Shown here in pieces: positions 1 to 12,815 of a stretch of 64,000 bases of DNA. Numbering within the stretch: position 1 is the first letter of the stretch; every line of letters starts with the position of its first letter. The translations under genes and the position numbers were made by a program. The stretch spans positions 868,001-932,000 of the forward strand of contig NW_002476567.1 of the NCBI RefSeq assembly GCF_000189635.1, read 5' to 3'. The stretch is from Tetrahymena thermophila SB210. Lineage: Eukaryota > Ciliophora > Oligohymenophorea > Hymenostomatida > Tetrahymenidae. The notes under the pieces were generated by a model, which did not search any database, had not been told where the DNA came from, and worked only from the letters and a program-made list of their open reading frames with translations.

Positions 1-2753
1 TCAAAAAAAAAGATAAATATCTATTTAAGTCTATTTTAAAATTTTTTCTGTGGTATTTAATATTCAAATTATTAACCTCTTAAAAATTTATCTCTAATTT
101 TTTTTTTAATTATTTTCTAAACATTTAGAACATATTTCAAAGTATTCTTTCTACCTTTCTTATTGAATTGTATAAGCATTCAATTAAAGGCAATTGCTTT
201 TCTATTTAAAGCATTTTACAAAATTTTAAATTGGTTAAATTAAAATAGATAAATTACATTTAAAAAACCTTTTCAAATAAAATTGAATAAAAAATAATTT
301 TAAAAAATAAAATAAATTAAAAACTGCAAGCTTAATATCAGCCATTATTATAAATATATTGTGTTAACATTGAAGATTATAAGGTAAATATGGAAAATTT
401 AGCTCAGAATTAATAAGAAAAATTAATAACTATTTTTGTGAATAATTTGATTAAAAAAAAATAATTAGCTCACCAAATCGTTTAATTTAGAAAGATAGTG
501 TGTGATTTATCATTTATGCAATAATTTAGATAGTAATATGAGTTTTTATTTAGACAATATGAATATTTAAAAGTATGTGATTACAAAAAACAATTTAATA
601 GAAAAATAGTATTTAAATAAAAAATAAAATAAACAAATGACATCATTTACCTCATTTAAATAAATATAATATATTAGAATTGTATATCTGGTTATAATAA
701 AATATAAGGTTAATTATTTTGTACTTTTCAAGAAACATTTTGTTGCAACTCAAAAACATTCCCTTTTCAATTAATATACAAATTGTTTGTATCTCGAATA
801 TAACTTTTACAATGTTTTTGAAAGGTCTAACATATTTTCTATCAACTCTATTAATACGTTTCTTATGATGTATTGATTTATTGACAATTGTTCTTTGTTT
901 CTTTAATTCAAATTTATTTGATTAATTTTAAGATTTAAAGATCTCTTTAATATGCAATAACGATATAAGAAGCACGTAAAACATATTCACATAACTAACG
1001 CTTATTATACCAAAATTAGGTGATAACGTCAAAAATAAAATTTATCTAAAGCATTAATAAGACTAGATGTAATATTAATATAAATATCTCAAAATTAAAT
1101 TTTTACTCTAAGAAAAATTGTCACTCACAAACAAAACTATTCTAGAAGTTTAATTTATTTATAATATTACAAATTATAAAAGTAAAACAAATTTGTTTAA
1201 AGAACTGCTTGCTAAATGAAATCTTTTATAAAAATTTTAGGACTATTACTTTCTTTAATTTACATTTGAAATTCGTCAAGCATTACGAAATATTTAACCT
1301 CACTAAAGCATTTTTGCCTTTAGAAAAGATAGTCTTGCTTAACATTTATCTAATATTCTTAAAATTATGTTGAGTCTTTAATATTCAGTATCAAATTTAC
1401 TTCATAAGCACTTTTTCATTAAATTACTTCGCATTAAAAAATCCTAAGAATAAAGAAAAATTAAATTTTTTTCCAAAAAAAGGATTAATTGATGACGTGT
1501 AATTTATCTTTTTTTAAATAAATATATTATTAAAAGCAATAATTAATATTAGTGATCTCTATTAAACAAAAAATCGACTAACTTATAAAGAGAATGATCT
1601 AATAAATAATTCAAAATTCTTCATTTATTTACCAAAAAGCTAATATTATTCAAAGATAACTTCAAAGTTGATGATGCTAAAATCCAGTAAGCACAAATAA
1701 ATAAAAACTATCTCTTTAAAACTTTTAAAATTCATTTTATTTATTATTGATTTAGTTTTATTAATTATATTAGAATGTAATTTAGATGCAATTTTGTATC
1801 CTTTTATAAAAATAAAAATGTTTTGTTCATGTTTTCAATTTATTACATTTCAAATTATAAATTTTCTTAGAAAAAAATTAGAAAAATTAACTTAAATAAA
1901 ATAAATAGAAGGGAAGGGGTTGGTAAAAATTTCTTTATGAAATTATAAAAAGTATAAAATTATAAATAAAATTTAAATAAATAAATACTTGTTTACTGTT
2001 ACTAATTGTATTTCAACCAGATAATAATAATGGTAAACTATTATGATTAGCAATTTAACTAATTATGTAGTTTATAATTAGCAATTTAATGATTAATATA
2101 TTTGTGATGAGCAATTTATTAGCAAAGAATTTCACTTTTTATTTTAAATTCTTGGATTATATTGTTAATAAAACCTTTACAAAAAAATGCCATTTTTAAA
2201 GTGTTTGTTAATTTTTTTTTTCCTTAAAACATATTAATTTGTGTAACTTACCAGATTTTAGTTAACTAAATATACATTTTAGGTATTTAAATTTTACTAT
2301 TAAATATTTTTTTCTCTTAAATTCTTCTTTGTTTTAAAACTCTAAAATCACATTTGCTTGTTAAAAATATTCATAAAATTTCATTAATTTATAATTACAT
2401 CCAATTTATCTTAACAAAAAACATGATTAATTAAATATTTTATCAATGATGATTTTTATATTTCAAACCAAATGTTAAATATTTAATTATCTATTATCAA
2501 TCCATCCACACTTAGATAAAAAATTTTTCTCCTAAAATTCTTAAAATGTAAAAATAAAATGAATTTTAATAATAATAAAAATCTTTTTTAATTTTTTATG
2601 TAGAATTTTTTGTTTAAAAATAAAAAATTTATTAAAATGACACACAAATAATTAAACTTTTACGAATATTCTTGCAATAAAAGTGTAAATATTTCAATTT
2701 TTTTAAAATCTTTAAAATTTAATTTGAGCAGGAATAGGATAATTACCTTTTTA
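1..2753. other. AT-rich intergenic region, no gene seen
   Basis: Very AT-rich sequence with homopolymer runs and no stretch of raised GC or coding-like codon use on either strand. A single GGGGTTGG near 1914 resembles one telomere unit but is not repeated. It flanks the 3' end of the minus-strand calpain-like gene. Confidence 0.7.
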
Positions 2754-5700
2754 TCATACTTACTCCCATTTGCTACTATCATTTAAAATTTTATCGACAT
2801 AATTAGCGAATTCTTAGCATTAATTGCTATTAGATACTCTGATTTCTATGTAATTAGAACCATATGCTCCAAAACCGCAATTACCTGAGCTACTTTAGCT
2901 ACTCTTCCAGTCAACTTCAATAAATGCAAGATATTCTCCTTGTGGTAAATAGGTAGGATTATCTATGTAATTAAATGAGGTAAGATCTCTTTAATTACCT
3001 TTAACAGCGACTACTGGTTAAGAGGGATTACTTTCAGGTGCTACTACTAAATAAACTTGAGAATAGTAATCTCTCTCAGTTGTAGACATTTAATCTGAGA
3101 TTCTCTCAGTTCTTATTGATTGCTAGGAAACCTAAAAGAAGTAGTACCCAGCCTAGCTTATTTATAATTTAAAGTAATTCTTTTAAGCTGTCATTGTGCA
3201 GAGCTTTTCGCCAGTGTATTGGTAGCCTAAAAATTAATAGCATATTTAAACATCAGTAAAGAACTTATAGAAAAATTCATATTCCATTAAGAAGAAACCC
3301 TCTCTTGTGCATCTACCACCGTAGCTTAACTGATTTATAACTTCTTAAGGCAATTTATTGAAATATTTGTCTTCACTCATTGGCTACCATTCTAAATTTT
3401 GTTAAAAATTGTTACAAAAAGATGTATTAGAATATATTTTTTTACCTTGCTTGACATATGTATTTCTTAATTTTATAAATTTATAGTCTTTGTTTTAATA
3501 TTTCAAGCAAATTGTTCCTAGAATAGTGTAAGGATGGACATTATCTATTCCAAATAGATCTTTAATTTCTTCTTATTCTGCACTCAACAAATCATCCATA
3601 CAAGAGGCGAGTACAATAAGATCTTTATCCTCTGCATATTATATTTTTTACCAAAGCAATTATCTGTTCAAAAATCCTTCACCTTTAAAATATTTTTTTC
3701 ATTAAATTTAATCTATTTATTTCATCTACATTAATATTTTTACCTGAAGTAAAGAAATTCCTACAAGGAGCTCCTGTGAAGTCATGTAATACTTCTCTTA
3801 CTAGTCCTCCATCTATTTTAGCATAACTACCATGTAGTTTTGCCCAAGCCTTTTCTAGTAGCATAGCCCATAATTCATTGCTTGAGGAGCGGGTAAAGCA
3901 AATTTATTTGTTACCTTTTGTTGGGAATTTATCATCCAGTATAACAGAAGTCCAAACACCCTTCCAACATATATTTAGGACATAACATCCAGCTTTATTG
4001 ACTGACTTTGTTTGGAATAACTTCAATATGCTATAATCTCTTTCAGCTAAAGCACTCACAGCACCTTAAAAATAGTAATCACCTAAATCACCTGAAATTA
4101 ATGTGGTTGGATCTATACCTTTGACAAATACTTCATATCCCGTATTAAAAATATCTCTGGGACGTAGCCAAGAAACAACCTTTTTTACAAAAAATAAAAA
4201 AATAAATAGATTATAGAAAAAAGTAAAAATTTTATGCTTTAAAAAAAATATAAAAGTGAAATCAAAAAAATAATAAATAATTACATCAGGGTATTTTCCT
4301 CCAATATTAGCTAATGTAGCTGGAAATTCAGAGTCATTGAATTCTATGCCATCTTTTTCTCCTTTTTGTATTATTTACTACCAATTAGTAGAAAAAGCAC
4401 CAGCTTATATAGTCGAAATGATTCTTAACTAATCAAATTTTGATGGAGTTGTATTAAACATATTTGCTTAAAAGCTAGGAGGATTTTCTCTAATAGGCGA
4501 CTATGAAATGCTGTTAGATGGTTTATGAAAACTAGATACTCTACTATTTTCAGCTTAATTTTTAGTAGTTAAAGGATTAGCTTTTGCAAATGAGCTAGTT
4601 TTAACACTTGAAGAAGGAATATTATAATTTTGATATTAAGAATCATACTGATATACTTTATTTTCATATGATTAAGGCTAGAGGTTTCTAGAGGGATCAA
4701 AGTCCTATATTTCTGATTACTTAGTATTTAATTACTCAGTATTGATCTATTTATTTGTATCAATTTACTAATTTTAAGCTGAGAAAAGCTTAGAAGGCAC
4801 AAAATCTTAAATAACAGATTCTTTGGTGTTAACTTTGTATTTAGATGAGTAATCTTCAAGCTGATATTATGGAGCTTGATAAGTTTAAGAAGGGGGAACA
4901 AAATCTTAGATTACTGACTCTTTTGTGTAGAGCTTTTCATTTTATTTTATTTCTATTGGCTTCTGTTAAAATTAATAATTATAAGAAGAAGGACCTTAAT
5001 CGTATGCAGACAATTCTTTTGTGTTGAAGTTACTACTTAAATTTTTTGTTGAAGAAGATTTAAGCAGAGATGATTTTAAGGTGTTATTGGCTCTTTTGAT
5101 GGTCTCTTCTACTGTTTCATTTGGAATTGAAGGGTAATTTGCAGCTATGTTCAATTAAGAAGTTGAGTTTTTCAATCCTGAAGTACGAGCACCTTGTGGA
5201 GTAGGCTGATAAGAGGCGAATTTACTTAAAACACTTTAGATTTTATATTAGTCTTAAGTAGCTTTATCATCCTAATTTTTAGGTGAGTTAGAAAATTAAT
5301 TTGCAAACAATGAAGGATTGATAGTGATGCTGTCTTTCACATTGCTTGTTAAATTCTAATTTTAAAGAATTAAAGTGTCTCTAATAGAATTTACTCCACT
5401 AATTGAGCCACCATACTTTAATTGATTATTTACTTGAAGTGATCCATAAATATCCTAATTTTTTGGATTTAATTAATCTATTTTTTCAACTATTGCACTA
5501 CCTTTTGTTTGATTAGAGTCTTTTATAAGTTACTTACTATCCGTTATTGGGAAATACTCTTAGCTAGCCCTAACACTGTAATTTTGTGCAGGATATGTAC
5601 TTGATAAGGGAACATAAGGAGAAGTTGAAAAATTTGTGCCAATAGTTGCTTATGTAGAAGAAGGCACATATGGCTTGTAGTCTTAAATACTAGTAGCATA

Positions 5701-6324
5701 ATTATTGTTTGTGATTGTAGTAACTGTAGTTGTTTTTATATCAGATTTATTATTTAAACTTGATGGTATGGCTGAATAGTAAGATGCTATTGCTTAATTT
5801 CCTGAAGTTTAATTTATTTTTGAATCACTTTTTGCATCTAAACCTGTTAAGCCACTTGAAGAATTGCTATTATAGTTAGGTATATTTGATTAATTATCAT
5901 ATTTGTAATCATAACCTTATATATTTGTAGAATACTACCCACTTAAAGAAGAAGGATTCACATTACTATTTGCATTATAATTTTCCGTAACTCCTCCGTA
6001 TAATCCAGAAGGGCTAGTATACGATGGAACAGGAGTGTTAGCTGTTTAGATTTACGAAGTGTAAGTTGCTGTGTTGATTTGTCCAGCGTTATTGCCTGCT
6101 GGAGTAATACCTAATAATTTTTAGATTGCTATGGAAGATTATAATTGTGGAGTTTAATCCTTTAAGCTGAATTTATCTGCTAATGAGTTTCTCATTTCAG
6201 ATTTTTCAGGTCCTTGATGCGAAGAAGATATTCTTACTTTCTAAGACTGTTAGACAGGAGATGATATTCCCTGTTTACCAACTAATTCTTCAACTATAAA
6301 GTCTTCGTTAGCGTAACTAGCCAT
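2754..6324 (-). CDS. Calpain-like protein lacking the catalytic Cys
   Basis: Four exons on the minus strand (6324-4285, 4179-3744, 3682-3446, 3391-2754) give 1116 codons ending in TGA. Residues 1 to about 640 are low-complexity Ser/Asn/Gln/Tyr-rich sequence with at least three copies of a TKESVIQDF-like repeat. From about 640 the protein matches the calpain protease core: a [17 protein letters not shown] segment, then [25 protein letters not shown], an HPYTIL histidine segment and a KLRN asparagine segment, followed by a beta-sandwich-like C-terminal domain. Active calpains have Cys in the GDCWF-type motif; here that position (about residue 715) is Tyr, followed by another Tyr instead of Trp. 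His and Asn positions appear kept. I infer a non-proteolytic, probably scaffold or regulatory calpain homologue. The introns are 105, 61 and 54 nt. The start is the first ATG of the open frame and is preceded by an A-run. The upstream 1 kb is AT-rich. Confidence 0.85.
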
Positions 6325-7307
6325 TTTTTTGCCCTATAAAAATACTACTTTTTTTGCCTTTTATTTCGGTTTTTATTGTATATTTATTATCCTTCTTTAA
6401 AACAATCAAGATATTATTTAATATTTGAAGAATAATTATTATTGCAAAGACTTATAAATATAATTTATTTGGTGATTTCTTTATTTAAATTAATTGTTAA
6501 AATTTCATTAAATGATCAAAGCTTTATTAAATATCTTTAGAAACTGGTTAAATCCTTGAATATATTATTTATTTATTTGTTATAGTAATTCTAAGTTTTA
6601 TTTTATGCTAAGTAGCTTATTTAAATATTTTAAAACCAACTGTTAATTTTATATTCGCCATTAACATTTGAAACTTTTTCTGTATTTTAAAATATTTAAT
6701 CACTCACATACATTTTTACTCATTAATAATTTTTTTCAATATTTGTTTTATTTTTTTTAAATCAATTTTCTATTCTTTTTGTTTTTAATTTATTGAAATT
6801 TAAGTCTGTCTTAAGAATATTTTACAAAATGAAATTAAAAAAAGTTTTTTTGATTATTTAATCAAAATTTTTTAAAAAATCTGTATTTAATTAAAAACAT
6901 ATTGGTGATGTTTGTTATTTTTTAAATCTTAATTAATTAGAGTAGAGTTATTAAAATTTTATAAAACTTTTGAATCTCTATGTAATTAATTTCTAAGATA
7001 TCAAATATATATTAGTTTGTTTTAGCTATTATTTAAATATTTTTCTCTTCTTTTCATAATTATTTAATATGTTTATTAGATTTTACACATTACCATAACA
7101 TTTGATTCTTATACAAAATATTACAATTAATTAATAGATATTTTTTTCAATCAGTATTGATTAAGCTTTTCAAAAAAAATTATAATAATAAGTTATATTC
7201 AAGATAAACCAAGACAAAAAGCTAGGAATATAATTTAAAACAATTTTTAGTTATTGTGAAATTATCCATTTTAAAAAGGGAAAACCTACTTTACAGTGGA
7301 GTGAAAA
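6325..7307. other. Divergent intergenic region
   Basis: About 980 bp of AT-rich sequence between two divergently transcribed genes. It should hold both promoters, but I can name no motif in it. Confidence 0.6.
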
Positions 7308-10300
7308 ATGAGAAATGTTAACTTTGTAGGGAAGAAGTTTAAAAAAATTGAGGATGATGATTTAAAAGAGAAAAGGAAGAGAGAATAAGCACTTAATTTG
7401 AAAAGAAAGTTATTGAAAGATGAATTCAATGAGATAGATGAGCTAGAAAAGTTCACTACAAAATAATAAGAGTATATTTAAAGCACAAAAGGCAGCACAG
7501 AATTTTAATTTAGGAAAGAGCTAGATGTATAAGCTGAAATTAGATAGAGTAAGGAAAAGCAGCTCCGAGATTTAGAATAATAATTGATATCACTTACTTC
7601 AGAATAAGGAAGTAATTCTTAGTATGCTAGTTAGTTTTAGTAAGAAAATGCTTTTGCTACAAAGAGCCAATTTTCTGCTAAATAATTTTCTACCATATTC
7701 AGCAAATCTTATTATAGGTCTAACACTTTGAATTTATTAAGTAGGACTTAAATGGCCAATAAATAAGAAATAGAAGACCATTTAGTATTAATCAAATAAG
7801 AAATAGAAACTACTCAAGCTAATATTGAAAATGAAGAAGAGAGAACTTACAGTATTAAAAATTAATTAGATTAGTTGTTTAAAACAAAGCAAAAAATCAA
7901 GCATGCTCTTGGTGAAATTGAGTCTTTAAATGAAGCTGCAGATCGTAGATTCGATAATTTATAAAGAATTTAATTCCTTGCTCATGAGAAAGAATAAAGC
8001 ACATCAAAGTAGCTTAACAAAATAAAAACAGTAAACTATTAAGCACTGCTTATAATTTCTCAATTACTTTTAACTCAATTCCGAAGATGTCTTATTACCA
8101 AAAATTAATAAATATTTTTAGATCAAATGAAAATTAACATTTTACTGCTTGCTGCTTTAACTTTATAGTTGAAGAATTTAAATCCTTTTTTATTCTTTTA
8201 AATGAATTATATATTTTAAAATCTTATTTTATGTTACCTAAATAGGAATTATCAGATTAAGAACTAATGAGATAAGGTATTCTATCGAGATAGGAAGAAA
8301 AGAGAGAGAAAGAGCACAAAGGAAGAAAAGATAATGAAGAAACTACAGGAAATATATTAATAAAAATAGATGAGTAGCAAGTAATTTTTAACTAAACGAA
8401 ATAACAACTTCAAGAGTTACTTAATGAAGAAAGAAAAATTATTAAAAAACGTATGTAGTCTAAATATATAATTAAGTACATTTAGTTTTTTGAGAAATTT
8501 AGAGAGCTTTTTATGGGAGATAATGTAAATAAATTACAATAAAATATTAACTTTTTTTATATTTTAATGTATTTAAAATTAAAAAAAAGGTAGAAGAAGA
8601 TAAAATTAAAAAACTTTATGAAGCCTAAGATTTGCACTCCCATAATGAAGAAAAGTAATTTGATGATATAATTAAAGAAAATAATCCAGATGCAGATGCT
8701 AGAAGTGTTTACTCGATGAACTCTGCTGCACCAATTAATTTTGAGAATAAATCAAGCATGTCTTACAATAAATAGTAACTAATTTATTTTAAAATGAAAA
8801 TGAGAATATTTCTAATTTTAAATAGGAACAAAGATTAGGTAAAGGAATAGGACTATCGTGACAACAATAGTAACCTTAACTAAGAAGATTAAGAAAGTAA
8901 TTACCTTCAAATTATTATTTATTAAATATTCTATTGCTCCTTAATAACAAAGATTGAAAAATAAAAATAATTTTTTATGATTATGAAAAAGTTGAAAGAA
9001 CAGAGCTAATTAGTTATATAAATAGCTTTTTAGATCAATATCCAGATGGTTTAGACTCGTGTGTTGAAAATATATTAAGGGTCTTAAATGAAATGAAATA
9101 CGAATAAGAAACAAATAATGAAAAATATGAAACTCTTTTAAAATCAAAAACTCTAAAAACTCATGATTTGCTCGAGTTAGAAAAGAGTTTTAAAGAGCTT
9201 TAAAAAAATAACCCTTATGTCGAACTCATGAGAAACAATAGTGTTGAGGAAGAAAGATTAGAAAATATATAAGAAGCATTTGATGCTGGGTATGTTAAAA
9301 TTAACACCCCTAAGTACTCTTTAGTACCTGCTTCTCATTAAGGAGAAGAACTAGCAAAAAAGCTATCTCTTTACACTACAGTCAATATACTTAAAATGTC
9401 TGACATGACAGATTTTGGACCTGTTGTAGAGGAAATTAAATACAATAAGAACTTTTTCTTTAACTTCTTTATGAATTATGGAGATTCTATTGTTAGAATA
9501 TGTAAAATTGTTAAGACTATTTTCAAAAAAATCTTACAAAACTCTCCTTCTCCCTTAATGAATAAGAGATGCTAAGAGACAATTAAATATATATCAAGTA
9601 TTTGGATGGAAAACGAAAAAAATAAAGAAGTTTTAGAGACTCTTCCTATGCTACCTGAATTGTCTTCAGTGCAGCAAAGCAACATTTCTAGTGTATAGTA
9701 ATAAATGAATCCTTCAGGCTCAAGTACTAATACTAATGCATTGCAGGTTTAGAACAGTAATAAGCATAAAAGCCGTCTCTCTATTGATAACATCTAAGCA
9801 GAATAGCTTGAAATTTTGCATTAAATATAAGTTGAAAAAGAACTTAAAAGACATAAAAAATTTAAAATTATAATGGAAAAGTTTAGCTTAGAGGAAATCA
9901 AGGAGATGTTTACAAATATTTTTGGGGAGGGATATGACTAAGAAGCAGCTGAGTTCTTTTAGGCCATCAAAAATGACAGATTAGTTTGGTTTTTTTGTAA
10001 TACTGAAAATATTTAAGAGTTTTTGATTAATAGACATGCTTCACATTCTTATGATTCCAAATAAACTGTAAATGAACTCTTGATGGAATTTATTGATTTA
10101 GAAAACTGTGCATCTTAAGAATATAATAATAAATTAAATGAGTTGTATAATCATTTTGTTGGCATGATGAATTAGATTAAAACAGAAAGTAAAGAAATTT
10201 TGGATGATTTAAAAGAAAAAAATGTTGTGTACTACCCTTTTCGTCTTTACAAGCAAAGTGAATAATAAGTAAATCCAAAGATTGCTTAAGCTGTAGAAAA

Positions 10301-12381
10301 TGCTATTAAAAGATAAAATGAGTATTTGTTCTCTTTGAGTGAAAGTAACAAAGATGAAATCCAGCAAACATCACCTTAAAATAGTCATCATTTACATCAT
10401 ACAATCCTAAATTAAAAAATTAGTAGTGATGACATATAGAAAAACGAACCTTAAAACCAGAAGGAAGGCTCCCGCTTATAACAAATTATTGATTATATTG
10501 AGAAGGTACCTTCTTCTAGACAAAGAGAAGCTGCGAAGAAAAAGTATATGATACCTTCAGGCTATGGATAAAAGACATTAAAGAATAATGGTTCTGGTAT
10601 TTCTGGCGGATAGAGTTTATTATCTTCTTCATTAATTATCAACCATACAAACAGTTCTAATCAGTAAATCTAAATGGCAGCTAGTGTATCTCATAGCAAC
10701 AGAGCTACAATTCATTTAAATAAAGAAATTTTACCACTTTAATTTACTTAAAATTCTTAAATTTAGTCGTCATAATAATAATAGCACTAATTACTTCAAC
10801 AACAACAAACAATGTCATCTTAATTTTAAAATAATGGACCATAAATATTACAGTCTAATTAAATTAATAATTCATAAAACCTAGCGAATCTATAAAACAC
10901 ATAAAGTACAGCATAAATAACAGATGTAACTTCATCTTAAAGAATTACACAAGGTGGTACATCAGGTATTCTAAAGAAATAACAAAGAAAAACACAAGAT
11001 TATAAATCTTTGCAGGATATATAAGAAGATTTATTTATTGATGAGATAGCAAAAAAGTAAAAATAGAGAGAGAAGTAAGAATACATAGAGTATCTCATAA
11101 AGGAAAAAGAAAAAAACAAAAAGTTGTTGTAGATAGAATAAGAAAAAATACCAAATGCCTAGTTTAAAGTCATTCAAGATTTAAACAATAGATTGACTTA
11201 AGCTACTGATACACAAAATATGCATAAAAAGACATTAAGATAGTTTAGTACTAATTAGAAGATATTATCAAAAATAGATAGGTTAGATAAAAATTATGAT
11301 ACAACAGCTACTACAAACAGGCTTTTTAACAAGATAGAAGAAGAAAAGAAAAGTATATACAAGAATATGGTTTAGCAAGAGCAAGATGAAAAGTAAGATA
11401 AATAAAACAAATACACTATTCAAATTAAGTAAGAAAATAATGAAGACGAAGAGTCTGAAGAAAATGATGATGATGTTGAAACTCTAGGAAAAAATTATGC
11501 AAAACTTCGCTCTTAACAATCATAAACATTTTCTTATCTTAGATCTACAAATGCTATGGATTAAAGAAAGAAAGCAAACTTTGAAACAATCAAAGGGTTA
11601 GAGAGTGAACGTTCAAAAAATAAATTATTTTAGCATCACACAAATGCTCACAGTTCAGTAGATAGCCATTAAAATGACTATCTCCCAGCAACAACGTAAA
11701 TTTTTATTTCAAACAATTACTTGCAGATATTAAACGAAACAGAAAACATGTATTTAATATATTTTTTAATTAAGGTCTAATGTCAGAGAAAAAGGTAGAA
11801 GTAGTGAGAATAATAGATCGACTGTAAGATCTTGGAAAACTAGTATCAGCACAGCAGCTAATTCAAAGAGACCTGATACTCAGCAATACTCCTCTTCAAA
11901 TAACTTAAACTCTTAATTCTACTCAAGCCAAAATCAAAAATTCTTTCAGAAATACACTGATAATAACGATGATAGGATGCCTAATATCTAAGAAAAAAGA
12001 TCATACAATACATCTTAAGAAAAAAGGAAAATTCATTCTTCGAAAAGCTCTTCTGATATTAGTGGCAAGAACTTTAAATTCTAATCCTAACTAAACAATC
12101 AAAATTCTAAAAATTCAAGCTAAAAAAACACTTTTAGAGCTCCTTAAACAAGTGATGCTAAATTAAATACTGAATTTAAAGGTGGAAATTACGATAGAGC
12201 TAATTTCTATAACTTCCCTTTCTTCTCTCACCCACTATCAGTTTAAAACAACACATATAACATTCCTATGTTTCCAATGATGACTGCTCCTTCTTTGAAT
12301 CTATATACACCTACAGGTTTACTTGTAAATTATGCTAAAAATGAAAACATTAGTATAGTAAATTCTCCTGAGTATAATTGA
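7308..12381 (+). CDS. Large Gln-rich coiled-coil protein, function unknown
   Basis: Six exons (7308-8030, 8246-8524, 8590-8774, 8826-8896, 8992-11695, 11775-12381) sum to 1523 codons with the TGA stop, so 1522 residues. I do not recognise the family. The N-terminal 330 residues are charged and heptad-like, consistent with coiled coil. The middle (about 440-900) is more globular, with Phe/Trp/Cys-containing helical sequence. The C-terminal half is Gln/Asn/Ser-rich low complexity with interspersed basic helices and an acidic patch (EDEESEENDDDV). There is no signal peptide or membrane segment. The least certain exon border is the first intron (215 nt), which also stays open in frame almost to its end; the other introns are 51-95 nt. 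It ends 435 bp before the next plus-strand gene. Likely a structural or scaffold protein specific to ciliates. Confidence 0.75.
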
Positions 12382-12815
12382 AATACTATTTATTTAGTAA
12401 ACTAAATAATCATTTGAAATTTATTACTAAAGAATAATGTTCTTAGTAGAAAAAATAATTTACAGTAAATTAATTTTAAATTTTATAATAAATAAATTAA
12501 AAATTGTTTATAAATTTATACTGAATAAAAATATAAACATAATTTATAAAGTCTCTCAAATAAATTACTTTGATTATTTATAATAAACTATATCTTATGT
12601 TAAATATTGTAATATGTAAGCTACTAATTTACTAACTAACTAGGATATTTATTTTAAATTTAGATTTATTTGTAACAATTTTTATATAAAACATTTTATT
12701 AAATTTCAACTAAATTAGTTGCTTTTTTCATAGGAATAAATATTCTTCAAATAAGTAGAATGCTCGCTTGCTCTCTTTTTAATTTAAAGATATTTATTTG
12801 CCAAACTATCTCTAC
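12382..12815. other. Short AT-rich intergenic region
   Basis: 434 bp between two plus-strand genes; nothing recognisable beyond AT-rich sequence. Confidence 0.6.

Noticed and set aside
1908-1925. GGGGTTGG as a possible telomere or subtelomere remnant
   Set aside because: Only one unit is present, with no G4T2 array or chromosome-breakage-type sequence near it.
4845-5027. Plus-strand 60-residue frame inside the calpain-like gene
   Set aside because: It is the antisense shadow of a well-supported minus-strand exon.
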